Source of the DNA: Streptomyces neyagawaensis
GTDB taxonomy: Bacteria; Actinomycetota; Actinomycetes; Streptomycetales; Streptomycetaceae
Direction of reading: 5' to 3'
Assembly: GCF_023516595.1 (NCBI RefSeq)
Contig: NZ_JAMGBG010000109.1
Location: forward strand, 1 to 44,802
Length of the DNA: 44,802 bases
Shown: one piece after another, positions 7,467 to 15,466 of the stretch
Position numbering within the stretch: the first letter of the stretch is position 1
How the letters are laid out: every line of letters begins with the position of its first letter
Position numbers and translations under genes: made by a program
Notes under the pieces: model-generated
Database searches by the model: none
What the model was told of the DNA's origin: nothing
What the model saw: only the letters and a program-made list of their open reading frames with translations

Positions 7467-9221
7467 ATGCGAAGGTCAGCAATGGCCGCGATCGCGGCCG
7501 TCAGCAGTGCCGGCTTGCTCCTGTCGGCCTGCAGCAAGGCCGATGACAGCTCGGACGACACCACCAAGAGCGCGGGTGCCAACGCCGCGACCAAGGAGGT
7601 CGTGAACGCGTCCACCAAGAAGGGCGGCACGGTCACCTACGCGAGCTCCGACGCTCCCGAGTCCCTCGACCCGGGCAACATGTACTACGCGTACGGGTTC
7701 AACTTCAGCCGCCTCTACGCGCGTCCGCTGATGACCTTCAAGCCCGGCCCCGGCGAGAAGGGCAACGAGCTCGTCCCGGACCTCGCCGAGGCCGCGGGCG
7801 TGCCCAGCGACGGCGGCAAGACCTGGACGTACAAGATCCGCCAGGGCGTGAAGTTCGAGGACGGCACGGTCGTCACCTCGAAGGACGTCAAGTACGCGGT
7901 CGAGCGCTCCAACTTCGCGCGTGACGTGCTCTCCTCCGGCCCCAACTACTTCCAGCAGCTGCTGGACGGCGGGGACAAGTACAAGGGCCCGTACAAGGAC
8001 AAGAGCGAGAAGGGCATAGCGTCCATCGAGACGCCGGACGACAACACCATCGTCTTCAAGCTCAACAAGCCCTTCGCCGACTTCGACTTCCTGGCGAGCC
8101 AGCCCCAGACGGCCCCGGTGCCGCGCGCCAAGGACACCGGCGTCGACTACACCAAGAAGGTCGTGTCGACCGGCTCGTACAAGTTCGAGAAGTACGACGA
8201 GGGCAGGCAGATCGTCCTGACCCGCAACCCCGAGTGGGACGCGAAGACGGACCCGCTGCGCAAGCAGTACCCGGACAAGATCGTCGTGAACCTGAAGGTC
8301 AACAAGGCCACCATCGACAAGGATGTGATGGCCGGCGACACGATGATCGACATCCAGGGCACGGGTGTCGACGCCCAGACCCAGGCGCAGCTCGTCAACG
8401 ACAAGGACAAGCTCGCCAACACGGACAACGCGCTCGGTGGCCGCCTCATCTACACGGCGATCAACACGCAGCAGAAGCCGTTCGACAACGTCGAGTGCCG
8501 CAAGGCCGTGCAGTACGCGATCAACAAGGTCGCCGTGCAGACCGCCATGGGCGGCCCGATCCGCGGTGACATCGCCTCCACGGTCCTGCCGACCGACGTC
8601 CCGGGCTACGAGAAGTACGACCTCTACGCCACCAAGGGCAACAAGGGCGACGAGGCCAAGGCCAAGGAGCACCTGAAGGCCTGTGGCCAGGAGAAGGGCT
8701 TCAAGACCGCCATCTCCGCCCGTACCGACCGCCAGGGTGAGGTCGACGCGGCCACCGCGATCGTCGGCGCGCTGAAGAAGGTCGGCATCGACGCCGAGAT
8801 CAAGCAGTTCCCGTCGGGCAAGTACTTCTCCGACTACGCGGGCGTGCCGAAGTTCAACAAGAAGCAGAACATCGGCCTGATCATGATGCAGTGGGGCTCC
8901 GACTGGCCGACCGGCTACGGCTTCCTGCAGCAGATCGTCCACGGCAAGGCCATCGGCCAGTCCGGCAACACCAACCTGTCGGAGCTGAACGACCCGGAGA
9001 TCAACAAGCTGCTCGACGACGCGATCGGCAACACCGACGAGGCCGCCCGCACCGCCGCGTACACCCAGGTCGACAAGAAGGTCATGGAGCAGGCCGCCAT
9101 CGTGCCGCTGACCTACTTCAAGGTCCTGCTGTACCGCTCGCCGTACGCCACCAACGTGGTGTCGTCGTCCGCCTTCAGCGGCCAGTACGACTACCTCAAC
9201 ATCGGTACCACCAAGCAGTAG
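7467..9221 (+). CDS. oppA: oligopeptide-binding lipoprotein of ABC transporter
   Basis: The 584-residue SBP_bac_5 family protein starts with a lipoprotein signal peptide, MRRSAMAAIAAVSSAGLLLSAC, with lipobox LLSAC and modified cysteine C22, followed by a charged linker. The body contains the family block LVPDLAEA...WTYKIRQGVKFEDGTVVTSKDVKYAVER and a long Lys/Asp-rich surface. It captures peptides outside the cell and hands them to OppB/OppC. A ribosome site GAAGGGG lies about 12 bases upstream. The 69-base gap after the gene contains a perfect hairpin, which could keep this mRNA more abundant than the permease mRNA. Confidence 0.93.
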   Translation: MRRSAMAAIAAVSSAGLLLSACSKADDSSDDTTKSAGANAATKEVVNASTKKGGTVTYASSDAPESLDPGNMYYAYGFNFSRLYARPLMTFKPGPGEKGNELVPDLAEAAGVPSDGGKTWTYKIRQGVKFEDGTVVTSKDVKYAVERSNFARDVLSSGPNYFQQLLDGGDKYKGPYKDKSEKGIASIETPDDNTIVFKLNKPFADFDFLASQPQTAPVPRAKDTGVDYTKKVVSTGSYKFEKYDEGRQIVLTRNPEWDAKTDPLRKQYPDKIVVNLKVNKATIDKDVMAGDTMIDIQGTGVDAQTQAQLVNDKDKLANTDNALGGRLIYTAINTQQKPFDNVECRKAVQYAINKVAVQTAMGGPIRGDIASTVLPTDVPGYEKYDLYATKGNKGDEAKAKEHLKACGQEKGFKTAISARTDRQGEVDAATAIVGALKKVGIDAEIKQFPSGKYFSDYAGVPKFNKKQNIGLIMMQWGSDWPTGYGFLQQIVHGKAIGQSGNTNLSELNDPEINKLLDDAIGNTDEAARTAAYTQVDKKVMEQAAIVPLTYFKVLLYRSPYATNVVSSSAFSGQYDYLNIGTTKQ

Positions 9222-9245
9222 CCCCGGAAGGCAGGTGAAGGCATT

Positions 9246-9276
9246 GGCGCCCGCGGGTTCGTCACCCGCGGGCGCC
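9246..9276 (+). other. intercistronic hairpin between oppA and oppB
   Basis: A perfect 13-bp stem, GGCGCCCGCGGGT (9246-9258) / ACCCGCGGGCGCC (9264-9276), with loop TCGTC, sits 24 bases after the oppA stop and ends 13 bases before the oppB start. There is no T-run. It probably protects the oppA 3' end or attenuates transcription into oppB. Confidence 0.7.
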
Positions 9277-9289
9277 GGCGCCGGTCCTC

Positions 9290-10297
9290 GTGATCTCGTA
9301 CATCATCCGCCGGACGATCGCAGCGGTGATCCTGCTGCTGGTCGTCACCGCGGTCACCTTCGGCATCTTCTTCATCCTGCCGAAGCTCGCAGGGCAGACC
9401 GCCGACCAGCTGGCGCAGCAGTACATCGGCAAGAACCCCACGCCCGCGGACATCGCCGCCGTCAAGGCGAACCTGGGCCTGGACCAGCCGGTGTACGTCC
9501 AGTACTGGGAGTTCATCAAGGGGATCGTCTCCGGCGCCACCTACGACCTCGGTCCGACCACGGTCCAGTGCAACGCCCCCTGCTTCGGCTACTCCTTCAA
9601 GGACCACCTGGAGGTCTGGCCCCAACTGACCCAGCGGCTTCCGGTCACCCTGTCGCTGGCCGTCGGCGCCGCCGTGCTGTGGCTGCTGGGCGGTATCGCC
9701 GCCGGTGTGGTCTCCGCGCTCAAACCGGGCTCGTTCTTCGACCGCTCCGCCATGGGCGTGGCGCTCGCGGGCGTGTCCCTGCCCATGTTCTTCACCGGTC
9801 AGCTGGCGCTGCTGCTGTTCAGCTACAAGCTGGAGATCTTCGGCAGGACGTACGTCCCCTTCACGGAGAACCCCTCGCAGTGGGCCAACACCCTCTTCCT
9901 CCCCTGGTGTTCGCTGGCCCTCCTCTACTCCGCCATCTACGCCCGGCTCACCCGCTCGGGCATGCTGGAGACGATGAACGAGGACTTCATCCGCACCGCG
10001 CGGGCCAAGGGCCTGCGGGAGCGCAAGGTGGTCGTCCGGCACGGTCTGCGGGCCGCGCTGACCCCGCTGGTGACGGTCTTCGGCATGGACATCGGTCTGC
10101 TGCTCGGCGGTGCCGTCATCACCGAGACCGTGTTCTCCCTGCACGGCATCGGCGAGTACGCGGTCCAGTCGATCACCACCAACGACCTGCCCCCGATCCT
10201 CGGGGTGACCCTGCTCGCGGCGTTCTTCGTCGTCTTCATGAACCTTGTGGTGGACCTGCTGTACGCCACGATCGACCCGCGGGTGAGGCTCTCGTGA
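9290..10297 (+). CDS. oppB: oligopeptide/dipeptide ABC transporter permease (OppB/DppB type)
   Basis: The 335-residue permease begins MISYIIRRTIAAVILLLVVTA, the usual OppB N-terminus, and has about six helices and the EAA loop NEDFIRTARAKGLRERKVVVRHGLR. A two-cysteine insertion, QCNAPCFGYS, lies before the second helix. GTG 9290 is the only in-frame start after the stop at 9236-9238, yet it has no ribosome site: the best purine stretch, GGAAGG at 9226, points to GTG 9235 in another frame. Its stop overlaps the oppD start by four bases (GTGA). Confidence 0.9.
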   Translation: MISYIIRRTIAAVILLLVVTAVTFGIFFILPKLAGQTADQLAQQYIGKNPTPADIAAVKANLGLDQPVYVQYWEFIKGIVSGATYDLGPTTVQCNAPCFGYSFKDHLEVWPQLTQRLPVTLSLAVGAAVLWLLGGIAAGVVSALKPGSFFDRSAMGVALAGVSLPMFFTGQLALLLFSYKLEIFGRTYVPFTENPSQWANTLFLPWCSLALLYSAIYARLTRSGMLETMNEDFIRTARAKGLRERKVVVRHGLRAALTPLVTVFGMDIGLLLGGAVITETVFSLHGIGEYAVQSITTNDLPPILGVTLLAAFFVVFMNLVVDLLYATIDPRVRLS

Positions 10298-11388
10298 CCG
10301 AACTGTCCAAGACCGGGGCCGCCGTCGGCGAGCCCGTACGCAGCGGGGACGCCCCCGACGCGTTCCTCGAGGTGCGCGACCTCAAGGTGCACTTCCCGAC
10401 CGACGACGGCCTGGTCAAGTCCGTCGACGGCCTCTCCTTCCAGCTGGAGAAGGGCAAGACCCTCGGCATCGTGGGCGAGTCCGGCTCCGGCAAGTCGGTG
10501 ACCTCGCTGGCCATCATGGGTCTGCACCGGCTCGGCGCGCGCGGCAAGAACGTGCGGATGTCCGGCGAGATCTGGCTCGACGGCAAGGAACTGGTCTCCG
10601 CCTCACCCGACGAGGTCCGCCGGCTGCGCGGCCGCGAGATGGCGATGATCTTCCAGGACCCGCTGTCCGCGATGCACCCGTACTACACGGTCGGCAACCA
10701 GATCGTGGAGGCGTACCGCGTCCACCACGACGTCGACAAGAAGACCGCCCGCAGGCGCGCCGTCGAACTCCTCGACCGCGTCGGCATCCCGGAGCCGCAC
10801 AAGCGGGTCAACGCCTACCCGCACGAGTTCTCCGGCGGTATGCGCCAGCGCGCCATGATCGCCATGGCCCTGGTCAACAACCCCGAACTGCTGATCGCCG
10901 ACGAGCCCACCACCGCCCTGGACGTGACCGTCCAGGCGCAGATCCTGGACCTCATCCGCGACCTGCAGAAGGAGTTCGGCTCCGCGGTCATCATCATCAC
11001 GCACGACCTCGGCGTGGTCGCCGAGATCGCCGACGACATCCTCGTGATGTACGGCGGCCGCTGCGTCGAGCGCGGACCGGTCGACGACATCTTCTACCAG
11101 CCGCAGCACCCCTACACCTGGGGCCTGCTCGGCTCGATGCCCCGCATCGACCGCGAGCAGACCGACCGGCTCATCCCGGTCAAGGGCCAGCCGCCCAGCC
11201 TCATCAATGTCCCCTCGGGCTGCGCCTTCAACCCGCGCTGCCCCTACGCGGACGTCCCCAAGGACAACGTCACCCGCACCGAGCGCCCCGAACTGCGTGA
11301 GGTCGGCGGCAGGCACTTCACCGCCTGCCACCTGTCGCAGGAGGACCGCACGCGGATCTGGAACGAAGAGATTGCGCCGAAGCTGTGA
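10294..11388 (+). CDS. oppD: oligopeptide ABC transporter ATPase (OppD type)
   Basis: The 364-residue ATPase has Walker A GESGSGKSV, the Q-loop in MIFQDPLSAMHP, signature FSGGMRQRAMIAMAL, Walker B LLIADEPT and switch histidine in IITHDLGVV. The C-terminal oligopeptide-transporter extension contains GCAFNPRCPYA and HFTACHL, the cysteine pattern that can hold an Fe-S cluster in some OppD proteins. GTG 10294 overlaps the oppB stop by four bases, so translation is probably coupled. The reading frame is open far upstream through oppB, but that stretch is a shadow frame. Confidence 0.94.
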   Translation: MTELSKTGAAVGEPVRSGDAPDAFLEVRDLKVHFPTDDGLVKSVDGLSFQLEKGKTLGIVGESGSGKSVTSLAIMGLHRLGARGKNVRMSGEIWLDGKELVSASPDEVRRLRGREMAMIFQDPLSAMHPYYTVGNQIVEAYRVHHDVDKKTARRRAVELLDRVGIPEPHKRVNAYPHEFSGGMRQRAMIAMALVNNPELLIADEPTTALDVTVQAQILDLIRDLQKEFGSAVIIITHDLGVVAEIADDILVMYGGRCVERGPVDDIFYQPQHPYTWGLLGSMPRIDREQTDRLIPVKGQPPSLINVPSGCAFNPRCPYADVPKDNVTRTERPELREVGGRHFTACHLSQEDRTRIWNEEIAPKL

Positions 11389-12662
11389 GCGAGACTGAGA
11401 CCCGGGCCGCCGTGCCGGCCCCGCGCGCCGAAGAGAAGCCGCTGCTCAAGGTCGAGGGCCTGGTCAAGCACTTCCCCCTCAAGAAGGGCCTGCTCCAGCG
11501 GCAGGTCGGGGCGGTCAAGGCCGTCGACGGCATCGACTTCGAGGTGCGCCGGGGCGAGACCCTCGGTGTCGTCGGCGAGTCCGGCTGCGGCAAGTCGACC
11601 ATGGGCCGGCTCATCACCCGGCTCCTGGAGCCCTCCGGCGGGCGGATCGAGTTCGACGGCCAGGACATCACGCACCTCAACACGTCGGGCATGCGTCCGC
11701 TGCGCCGCGACGTGCAGATGATCTTCCAGGACCCGTACGGCTCGCTGAACCCCCGGCACACCATCGGCACGATCGTCTCGGCGCCGTTCAAGCTCCAGGG
11801 CGTCGAGCCCGAGGGCGGTGTGAAGAAGGAGGTCCAGCGCCTCCTGGAGCTGGTGGGCCTCAGCCCCGAGCACTACAACCGCTACCCGCACGAGTTCTCC
11901 GGCGGTCAGCGCCAGCGCATCGGCATCGCCCGCGCCCTCGCTCTCAAGCCCCGTATGGTCGTGGCCGACGAGCCGGTCTCCGCACTCGACGTGTCCATCC
12001 AGGCACAGGTCGTCAACCTCATGGACGACCTCCAGGACGAGCTGGGTCTCACGTACGTGATCATCGCGCACGACCTCTCCGTCGTCCGCCATGTCTCGGA
12101 CCGCATCGCGGTGATGTACCTCGGCAAGATCGTCGAGCTCGCCGACCGGGACGCGCTCTACCAGTCGCCGATGCACCCGTACACCAAGGCCCTGCTGTCG
12201 GCGGTGCCGATCCCGGACCCGAGGCGGCGCGGCGCCAAGAGCGAGCGCATCCTGCTCAAGGGCGATGTGCCCTCGCCCATCTCGCCGCCGAGCGGCTGCC
12301 GCTTCCACACCCGGTGCTGGAAGGCCACGGAGGTCTGCCGGACCACCGAGCCGCCGCTCGCCGAGCTGAAGCCGGGCCAGCGGGTCGCCTGCCACCACCC
12401 GGAGAACTTCGACGACCAGCAGCCCCAGGACGTCGTCCTGCTGGCCGCCGCCAAGGAGGCGGGCGAGCTGGTGCCCGACGAGGTACTGGCCCAGTCGGCG
12501 GAGACGTCCGCGGCGGTCGCGGCGGAGGTGGAGGCCGCGGCCGGCGCTGAGGCCGCAGCCGGCGGGGAGGCCGCAGCCGGCGCTGAGGCCACGGAGACGG
12601 CTGAGGCTCCGGCTGAGGGGCCCGCTGAGACCGAGGTCGCCAAGGAGCCCGGCGACAAGTAG
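11385..12662 (+). CDS. oppF: oligopeptide ABC transporter ATPase (OppF type) with Ala/Glu-rich tail
   Basis: The 425-residue ATPase has Walker A GESGCGKST, FQDPYGSLNPRHTI, signature FSGGQRQRIGIARAL, Walker B MVVADEPVSALDVS and switch AHDLSVV, plus the C-terminal cysteine region GCRFHTRCWKATEVC. GTG 11385 overlaps the oppD stop by four bases. About 75 residues after the conserved region form an unusual tail of Ala, Glu and Gly with short repeats (AAAGAEAAAGGEAAAGAEA), encoded by near-repeats of about 18 bases; typical OppF proteins are roughly 320-350 residues. The tail is likely disordered and may vary in length between strains. Confidence 0.94.
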   Translation: MSETETRAAVPAPRAEEKPLLKVEGLVKHFPLKKGLLQRQVGAVKAVDGIDFEVRRGETLGVVGESGCGKSTMGRLITRLLEPSGGRIEFDGQDITHLNTSGMRPLRRDVQMIFQDPYGSLNPRHTIGTIVSAPFKLQGVEPEGGVKKEVQRLLELVGLSPEHYNRYPHEFSGGQRQRIGIARALALKPRMVVADEPVSALDVSIQAQVVNLMDDLQDELGLTYVIIAHDLSVVRHVSDRIAVMYLGKIVELADRDALYQSPMHPYTKALLSAVPIPDPRRRGAKSERILLKGDVPSPISPPSGCRFHTRCWKATEVCRTTEPPLAELKPGQRVACHHPENFDDQQPQDVVLLAAAKEAGELVPDEVLAQSAETSAAVAAEVEAAAGAEAAAGGEAAAGAEATETAEAPAEGPAETEVAKEPGDK

Positions 12663-12684
12663 CAAGTAAGAAGTAAGACCAGAT

Positions 12685-12719
12685 CGAGCCCCCGCCTTGC
12701 AATGTAAGGCGGGGGCTCG
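12685..12719 (+). terminator. opp operon terminator
   Basis: A perfect 14-bp stem, CGAGCCCCCGCCTT (12685-12698) / AAGGCGGGGGCTCG (12706-12719), with a 7-base loop, is followed by TTGTTG. It begins 22 bases after the oppF stop. Confidence 0.85.
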
Positions 12720-12740
12720 TTGTTGCGTCACAATATATGG

Positions 12741-13400
12741 GTGCTCCAGCAACTGTTCACCCCGTCCGTCCAGCATGCGCTCGATCTGATCGGCATCTTC
12801 GTCTTCGCGATCTCCGGCGCGCTGTTGGCCGTGCGCAAGAACTTCGACGTCTTCGGCATCGCCGTCCTCGCCGAGGTCACCGCGCTCGGCGGCGGTCTCT
12901 TCCGGGACCTGGTCATCGGGGCCGTGCCGCCGGCCGCCTTCACCGACCTCGGCTACTTCATCACCCCGCTGTTCGCCGCCCTGCTGGTGTTCTTCCTCCA
13001 TCCGGAGGTCGAGCGCATCCAGAACGGGGTGAACGTCTTCGACGCGGCCGGTCTCGGCCTGTTCTGTGTCACCGGCACGACGAAGGCGTACGAGTACGGG
13101 CTGGGTCTCACCGCCTCGGCGGCCCTCGGCCTCGCCACGGCGGTCGGCGGCGGTGTGCTGCGGGACGTGCTCGCCAACGAGGTGCCCTCGCTGCTGCGCT
13201 GGGACCGTGATCTGTACGCGGTGCCCGCGATGGTCGGCGCCTGCCTGGTCGTCCTCTGCATCCGCTATGACGCGCTCAACCCCTTCACCTCCGGCTTCGC
13301 GGTGGTCACGGCCTTCGTGCTGCGGCTGCTGGCGATGCGGTACCACTGGCGGGCGCCGCGCGCGTGGAACCGGCGCTCGGCGGCGGTGGAGGAGGGATGA
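12741..13400 (+). CDS. TRIC-type cation channel family protein (UPF0126)
   Basis: From GTG 12741 the protein has 219 residues and seven hydrophobic helices. It carries two copies of the family's glycine motif, GGGLFRDLVIG and GGGVLRDVLAN, one in each inverted half, together with AISGALLAVRKNFDVFGIAVLA. Prokaryotic TRIC proteins are trimeric potassium-permeable channels. The frame is also open from TTG 12720, but that start falls on the end of the opp terminator. No ribosome site precedes 12741; the A/T-rich CACAATATAT at 12729-12738 is a -10-like sequence at the right distance for leaderless initiation. Confidence 0.85.
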   Translation: MLQQLFTPSVQHALDLIGIFVFAISGALLAVRKNFDVFGIAVLAEVTALGGGLFRDLVIGAVPPAAFTDLGYFITPLFAALLVFFLHPEVERIQNGVNVFDAAGLGLFCVTGTTKAYEYGLGLTASAALGLATAVGGGVLRDVLANEVPSLLRWDRDLYAVPAMVGACLVVLCIRYDALNPFTSGFAVVTAFVLRLLAMRYHWRAPRAWNRRSAAVEEG

Positions 13401-13451
13401 GCGGAAACGTCGCCGCAACAAGAAAAGCTACCGCTTAGTAATGGGCTGTTG

Positions 13452-13457
13452 TACGGT
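13452..13457 (+). promoter_or_regulatory. -10 element of leaderless thioesterase gene
   Basis: TACGGT ends exactly 6 bases before the ATG at 13464, the spacing that puts the transcription start at the start codon. No ribosome site is visible. Confidence 0.55.
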
Positions 13458-13463
13458 TCACCC

Positions 13464-14318
13464 ATGCCCGAAGCAGCTTCCGTACAGGCCACCGTCGGCG
13501 ACAGCGAGTTCGACCGCGACACCGCGGTCCGCCGACGGGAACCCGGCGTCTACGACGCGGACCTCTCCGCCGGCTGGACGATCATCAGTGCCGTCAACGG
13601 CGGCTACCTGCTGGCCATGCTGGGCCGCGCCCTCGCGGACACGCTCCCGCACGCCGACCCGTTCACGGTCTCCGCGCACTACCTGACCGCCTCCCAGCCC
13701 GGCCCCGCCGTCATCCGCACGGACGTCGTCCGCACCGGCCGGACCCTGTCGACCGGCCAGGCGTCCCTCCTCCAGTACGACGACGAGGGCCGCGAGATCG
13801 AGCGGATCCGCGTCCTCGCCTCCTACGGCGACCTCGGCTCCCTCCCGGACGACGTCCGTACGACGGCGAAGCCGCCCGCGATCCCGCCGATCGAGCAGTG
13901 CTTCGGCCCGGACGACGCGCCCGCCCCGGTCCCCGGCAGCTCCGCCATCACCGACCGGCTGTTCCTCAAGCTGGACCCGTCGACCCTCGGCTGGGCCCTC
14001 GGCGCACCGTCGGGGAACGGCGAGATGCGTGCCTGGTTCGGACTCGCCGACGGTCGTGACCCGGACCCCCTGTCGCTGCTCCTCGCGGTGGACGCGCTGC
14101 CGCCGACCGCCTTCGAGCTGGGCATCTCCGGCTGGGTCCCGACGGTCGAACTGACCGTGCACGTGCGGTGCCGCCCGGCGCCCGGACCGCTGCGGGTCTC
14201 CATCACCACCCGCAATCTCGCCGGTGGCTTCCTGGAGGAGGACGCCGAGGTCTGGGACAGCGCCGACCGCCTGGTAGCGCAGTCACGGCAACTGGCCCGC
14301 GCACGGCTCACGGGCTGA
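13464..14318 (+). CDS. acyl-CoA thioesterase family protein (double hotdog)
   Basis: The 284-residue protein resembles TesB-like/thioesterase-superfamily proteins: an N-terminal hotdog with NGGYLLAMLGRAL (central helix with the conserved Asn-Gly-Gly) and DPFTVSAHYLTASQPGPA, and a C-terminal hotdog ending in VWDSADRLVAQSRQLA. It would hydrolyse acyl-CoA; the acyl chain cannot be predicted. ATG 13464 is preferred over TTG 13449 because the -10 TACGGT is placed for leaderless transcription. Its stop codon lies in the first unit of a 20-base tandem duplication. Confidence 0.82.
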   Translation: MPEAASVQATVGDSEFDRDTAVRRREPGVYDADLSAGWTIISAVNGGYLLAMLGRALADTLPHADPFTVSAHYLTASQPGPAVIRTDVVRTGRTLSTGQASLLQYDDEGREIERIRVLASYGDLGSLPDDVRTTAKPPAIPPIEQCFGPDDAPAPVPGSSAITDRLFLKLDPSTLGWALGAPSGNGEMRAWFGLADGRDPDPLSLLLAVDALPPTAFELGISGWVPTVELTVHVRCRPAPGPLRVSITTRNLAGGFLEEDAEVWDSADRLVAQSRQLARARLTG

Positions 14319-14343
14319 GCGCGCGGCTCACGGGCTGAGCGCG
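14304..14343. repeat. 20-base exact tandem duplication across the thioesterase stop
   Basis: CGGCTCACGGGCTGAGCGCG occurs at 14304-14323 and again at 14324-14343. The first copy contains the TGA stop of the thioesterase, so the second copy is a non-coding duplicate of the gene's 3' end. Confidence 0.9.
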
Positions 14344-14370
14344 CGGCCGGTCGGGGGGCCGGCCGCGCGC
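14339..14370. terminator. bidirectional terminator between thioesterase and TetR gene
   Basis: A 12-bp GC stem, GCGCGCGGCCGG (14339-14350) / CCGGCCGCGCGC (14359-14370), with loop TCGGGGGG lies between converging genes. Without a T-run it is a typical Streptomyces stem terminator. Confidence 0.65.
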
Positions 14371-14479
14371 AAAGGGCCGGGGCCCCGTCGGAAGCCCTTT
14401 CGGCGCGTCCAAGGGCGCGCCCGGCGGCTGTGGCGGACCGGCGGCTGTAGCGGCCCCCCGGCGGCGCCTCGTCCGTTCC

Positions 14480-15106
14480 TCAGTCGAGCCAGTGGCGGCA
14501 GCCGATGCTGATCAGCCGCATCCGGCGGCCCGCGAGGCGGGTCACGCGTTCACGCTCCGCCTCGGGGCCGTCGTGGGTCTCCAGGAACAGGGAGGCCGTC
14601 GCCAGCATCTGATCGACGTACAGACCGGCGAGCATCAACCGGTCGTCGTCGCTCCAGCCGGCGGTCTCGGGCCGCTTGGCCAGATCGTCGCCCACCTCCT
14701 CGGCGAACCGGGCCAGTTGCCCCTGGATCGCCTCCCGCACCGGCTGGACACCTCCGTGCCGCTCGCGCGCGATAAAGCGGACGTGAGCGGGGTACGCGTC
14801 CACATGACGGGCGATCAGCTCGACGGCGCGCCGGATCAGTTCGTCACTGTCGCCGACCGCCGACATCAGATCCCCGAGGACGAGGTGCAGGCTCCCCAGC
14901 GCCTCCTCGACCAGCGCGACACCGAGGTCCGCGGTCGAGCGGAAGTGCCGGTAGAACGCGGTCGGCGCCACCCCCACGGCCCGGGTGACCTCGCGAAGGC
15001 CCAGGCTGCTGAGGCTCTGCTCCTCCAGCAGGGCGAGCGCGGCGTCCATGAGCGCCTGCCGGGTCCGCTGTTTCTGCGCCTGCCGGACGCCGAAAGTGTG
15101 ACTCAT
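14480..15106 (-). CDS. TetR family repressor, FabR/DesT-like
   Basis: The 208-residue regulator has a helix-turn-helix at about residues 30-60 (LGLREVTRAVGVAPTAFYRHFRS) and an all-helical ligand domain. The sequence KQRTRQALMDAAL, the APTAFYRHF turn and FIARERHGG closely follow E. coli FabR (APTSFYRHF, LLRERSG) and Pseudomonas DesT, which sense the acyl-CoA/acyl-ACP pool and control unsaturated fatty acid genes. It is transcribed divergently from two small membrane protein genes, and the 142-base gap contains palindromic sites of the FabR/DesT type. ATG 15106 is the start. Confidence 0.88.
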   Translation of the reverse strand: MSHTFGVRQAQKQRTRQALMDAALALLEEQSLSSLGLREVTRAVGVAPTAFYRHFRSTADLGVALVEEALGSLHLVLGDLMSAVGDSDELIRRAVELIARHVDAYPAHVRFIARERHGGVQPVREAIQGQLARFAEEVGDDLAKRPETAGWSDDDRLMLAGLYVDQMLATASLFLETHDGPEAERERVTRLAGRRMRLISIGCRHWLD

Positions 15107-15113
15107 GCCATGC

Positions 15114-15131
15114 AGTTAACAACTGTTCTCT
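15114..15131. promoter_or_regulatory. candidate operator 1 of the FabR/DesT-like repressor
   Basis: AGTTAACAACTGTTCTCT is an imperfect palindrome of the form AGTnAACA-N2-TGTTCnCT. It lies 8 bases upstream of the repressor start codon, where binding would autorepress. Confidence 0.6.
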
Positions 15132-15156
15132 GTAATTGCAAAGCCGGGCAACGCGT

Positions 15157-15162
15157 TAGACT
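15157..15162 (+). promoter_or_regulatory. candidate -10 of the small membrane protein operon
   Basis: TAGACT fits TANNNT and is preceded by TTGCAA at 15136-15141 with a short 15-base spacer. Transcription would start near 15169, beside operator 2. Confidence 0.45.
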
Positions 15163-15170
15163 TTGGAGTC

Positions 15171-15200
15171 AGTGAACAATTGTAACCACAACCGTTCACC
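15171..15200. promoter_or_regulatory. candidate operators 2 and 3, overlapping
   Basis: AGTGAACAATTGTAACCA (15171-15188) repeats the left half and centre of operator 1. On the minus strand GGTGAACGGTTGTGGTTA (15200-15183) is a third version, with GTGAACG-N-TTGT like the DesT site. They lie around the predicted transcription start of the rightward genes. Confidence 0.5.
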
Positions 15201-15248
15201 GAAATGTCACGTCGAACCGCCCCACCCGAAACGAGAGGCACTCAAGCC

Positions 15249-15413
15249 ATGTTGTTCCTCGTCGCCGCACTTCTGCTGCTGGGGATCGTCCTGGGCACCG
15301 TGGCCCACGTTCCGCTCTCCGTCTCCCTGGCCGCCGCGGTCGTCATCGGCGCCTGGCTGGCGGTCTTCGCCTACCGCGAGCGCCACGCCCGCCGTGGCCG
15401 GACCACCGACTGA
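15249..15413 (+). CDS. small two-helix membrane protein
   Basis: The 54-residue protein consists of two hydrophobic helices, LFLVAALLLLGIVLGTVA and VSLAAAVVIGAWLAVFA, and a short basic tail (RERHARRGRTTD). ATG 15249 has GAGAGG upstream at a good distance; ATG 15204 in the same frame would add 15 polar residues and is less likely. It is first in a likely two-gene operon under the divergent TetR repressor. Function unknown. Confidence 0.75.
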   Translation: MLFLVAALLLLGIVLGTVAHVPLSVSLAAAVVIGAWLAVFAYRERHARRGRTTD

Positions 15414-15466
15414 CCATCTGCGGACTTCCGTTGGAGCCCGTCCATCCCTAGGGAGCTGACCGCACC

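Noticed and set aside
9235..11388. 717-residue open frame covering oppB and oppD
   Set aside because: The first 353 codons are a shadow frame of oppB with Arg/His/Pro-rich composition. The real gene in this frame is oppD from GTG 10294.
11244..13421. 725-residue minus-strand frame opposite oppF and the TRIC gene
   Set aside because: It is antisense to two convincing genes and spans their terminator; the composition is that of a shadow frame.
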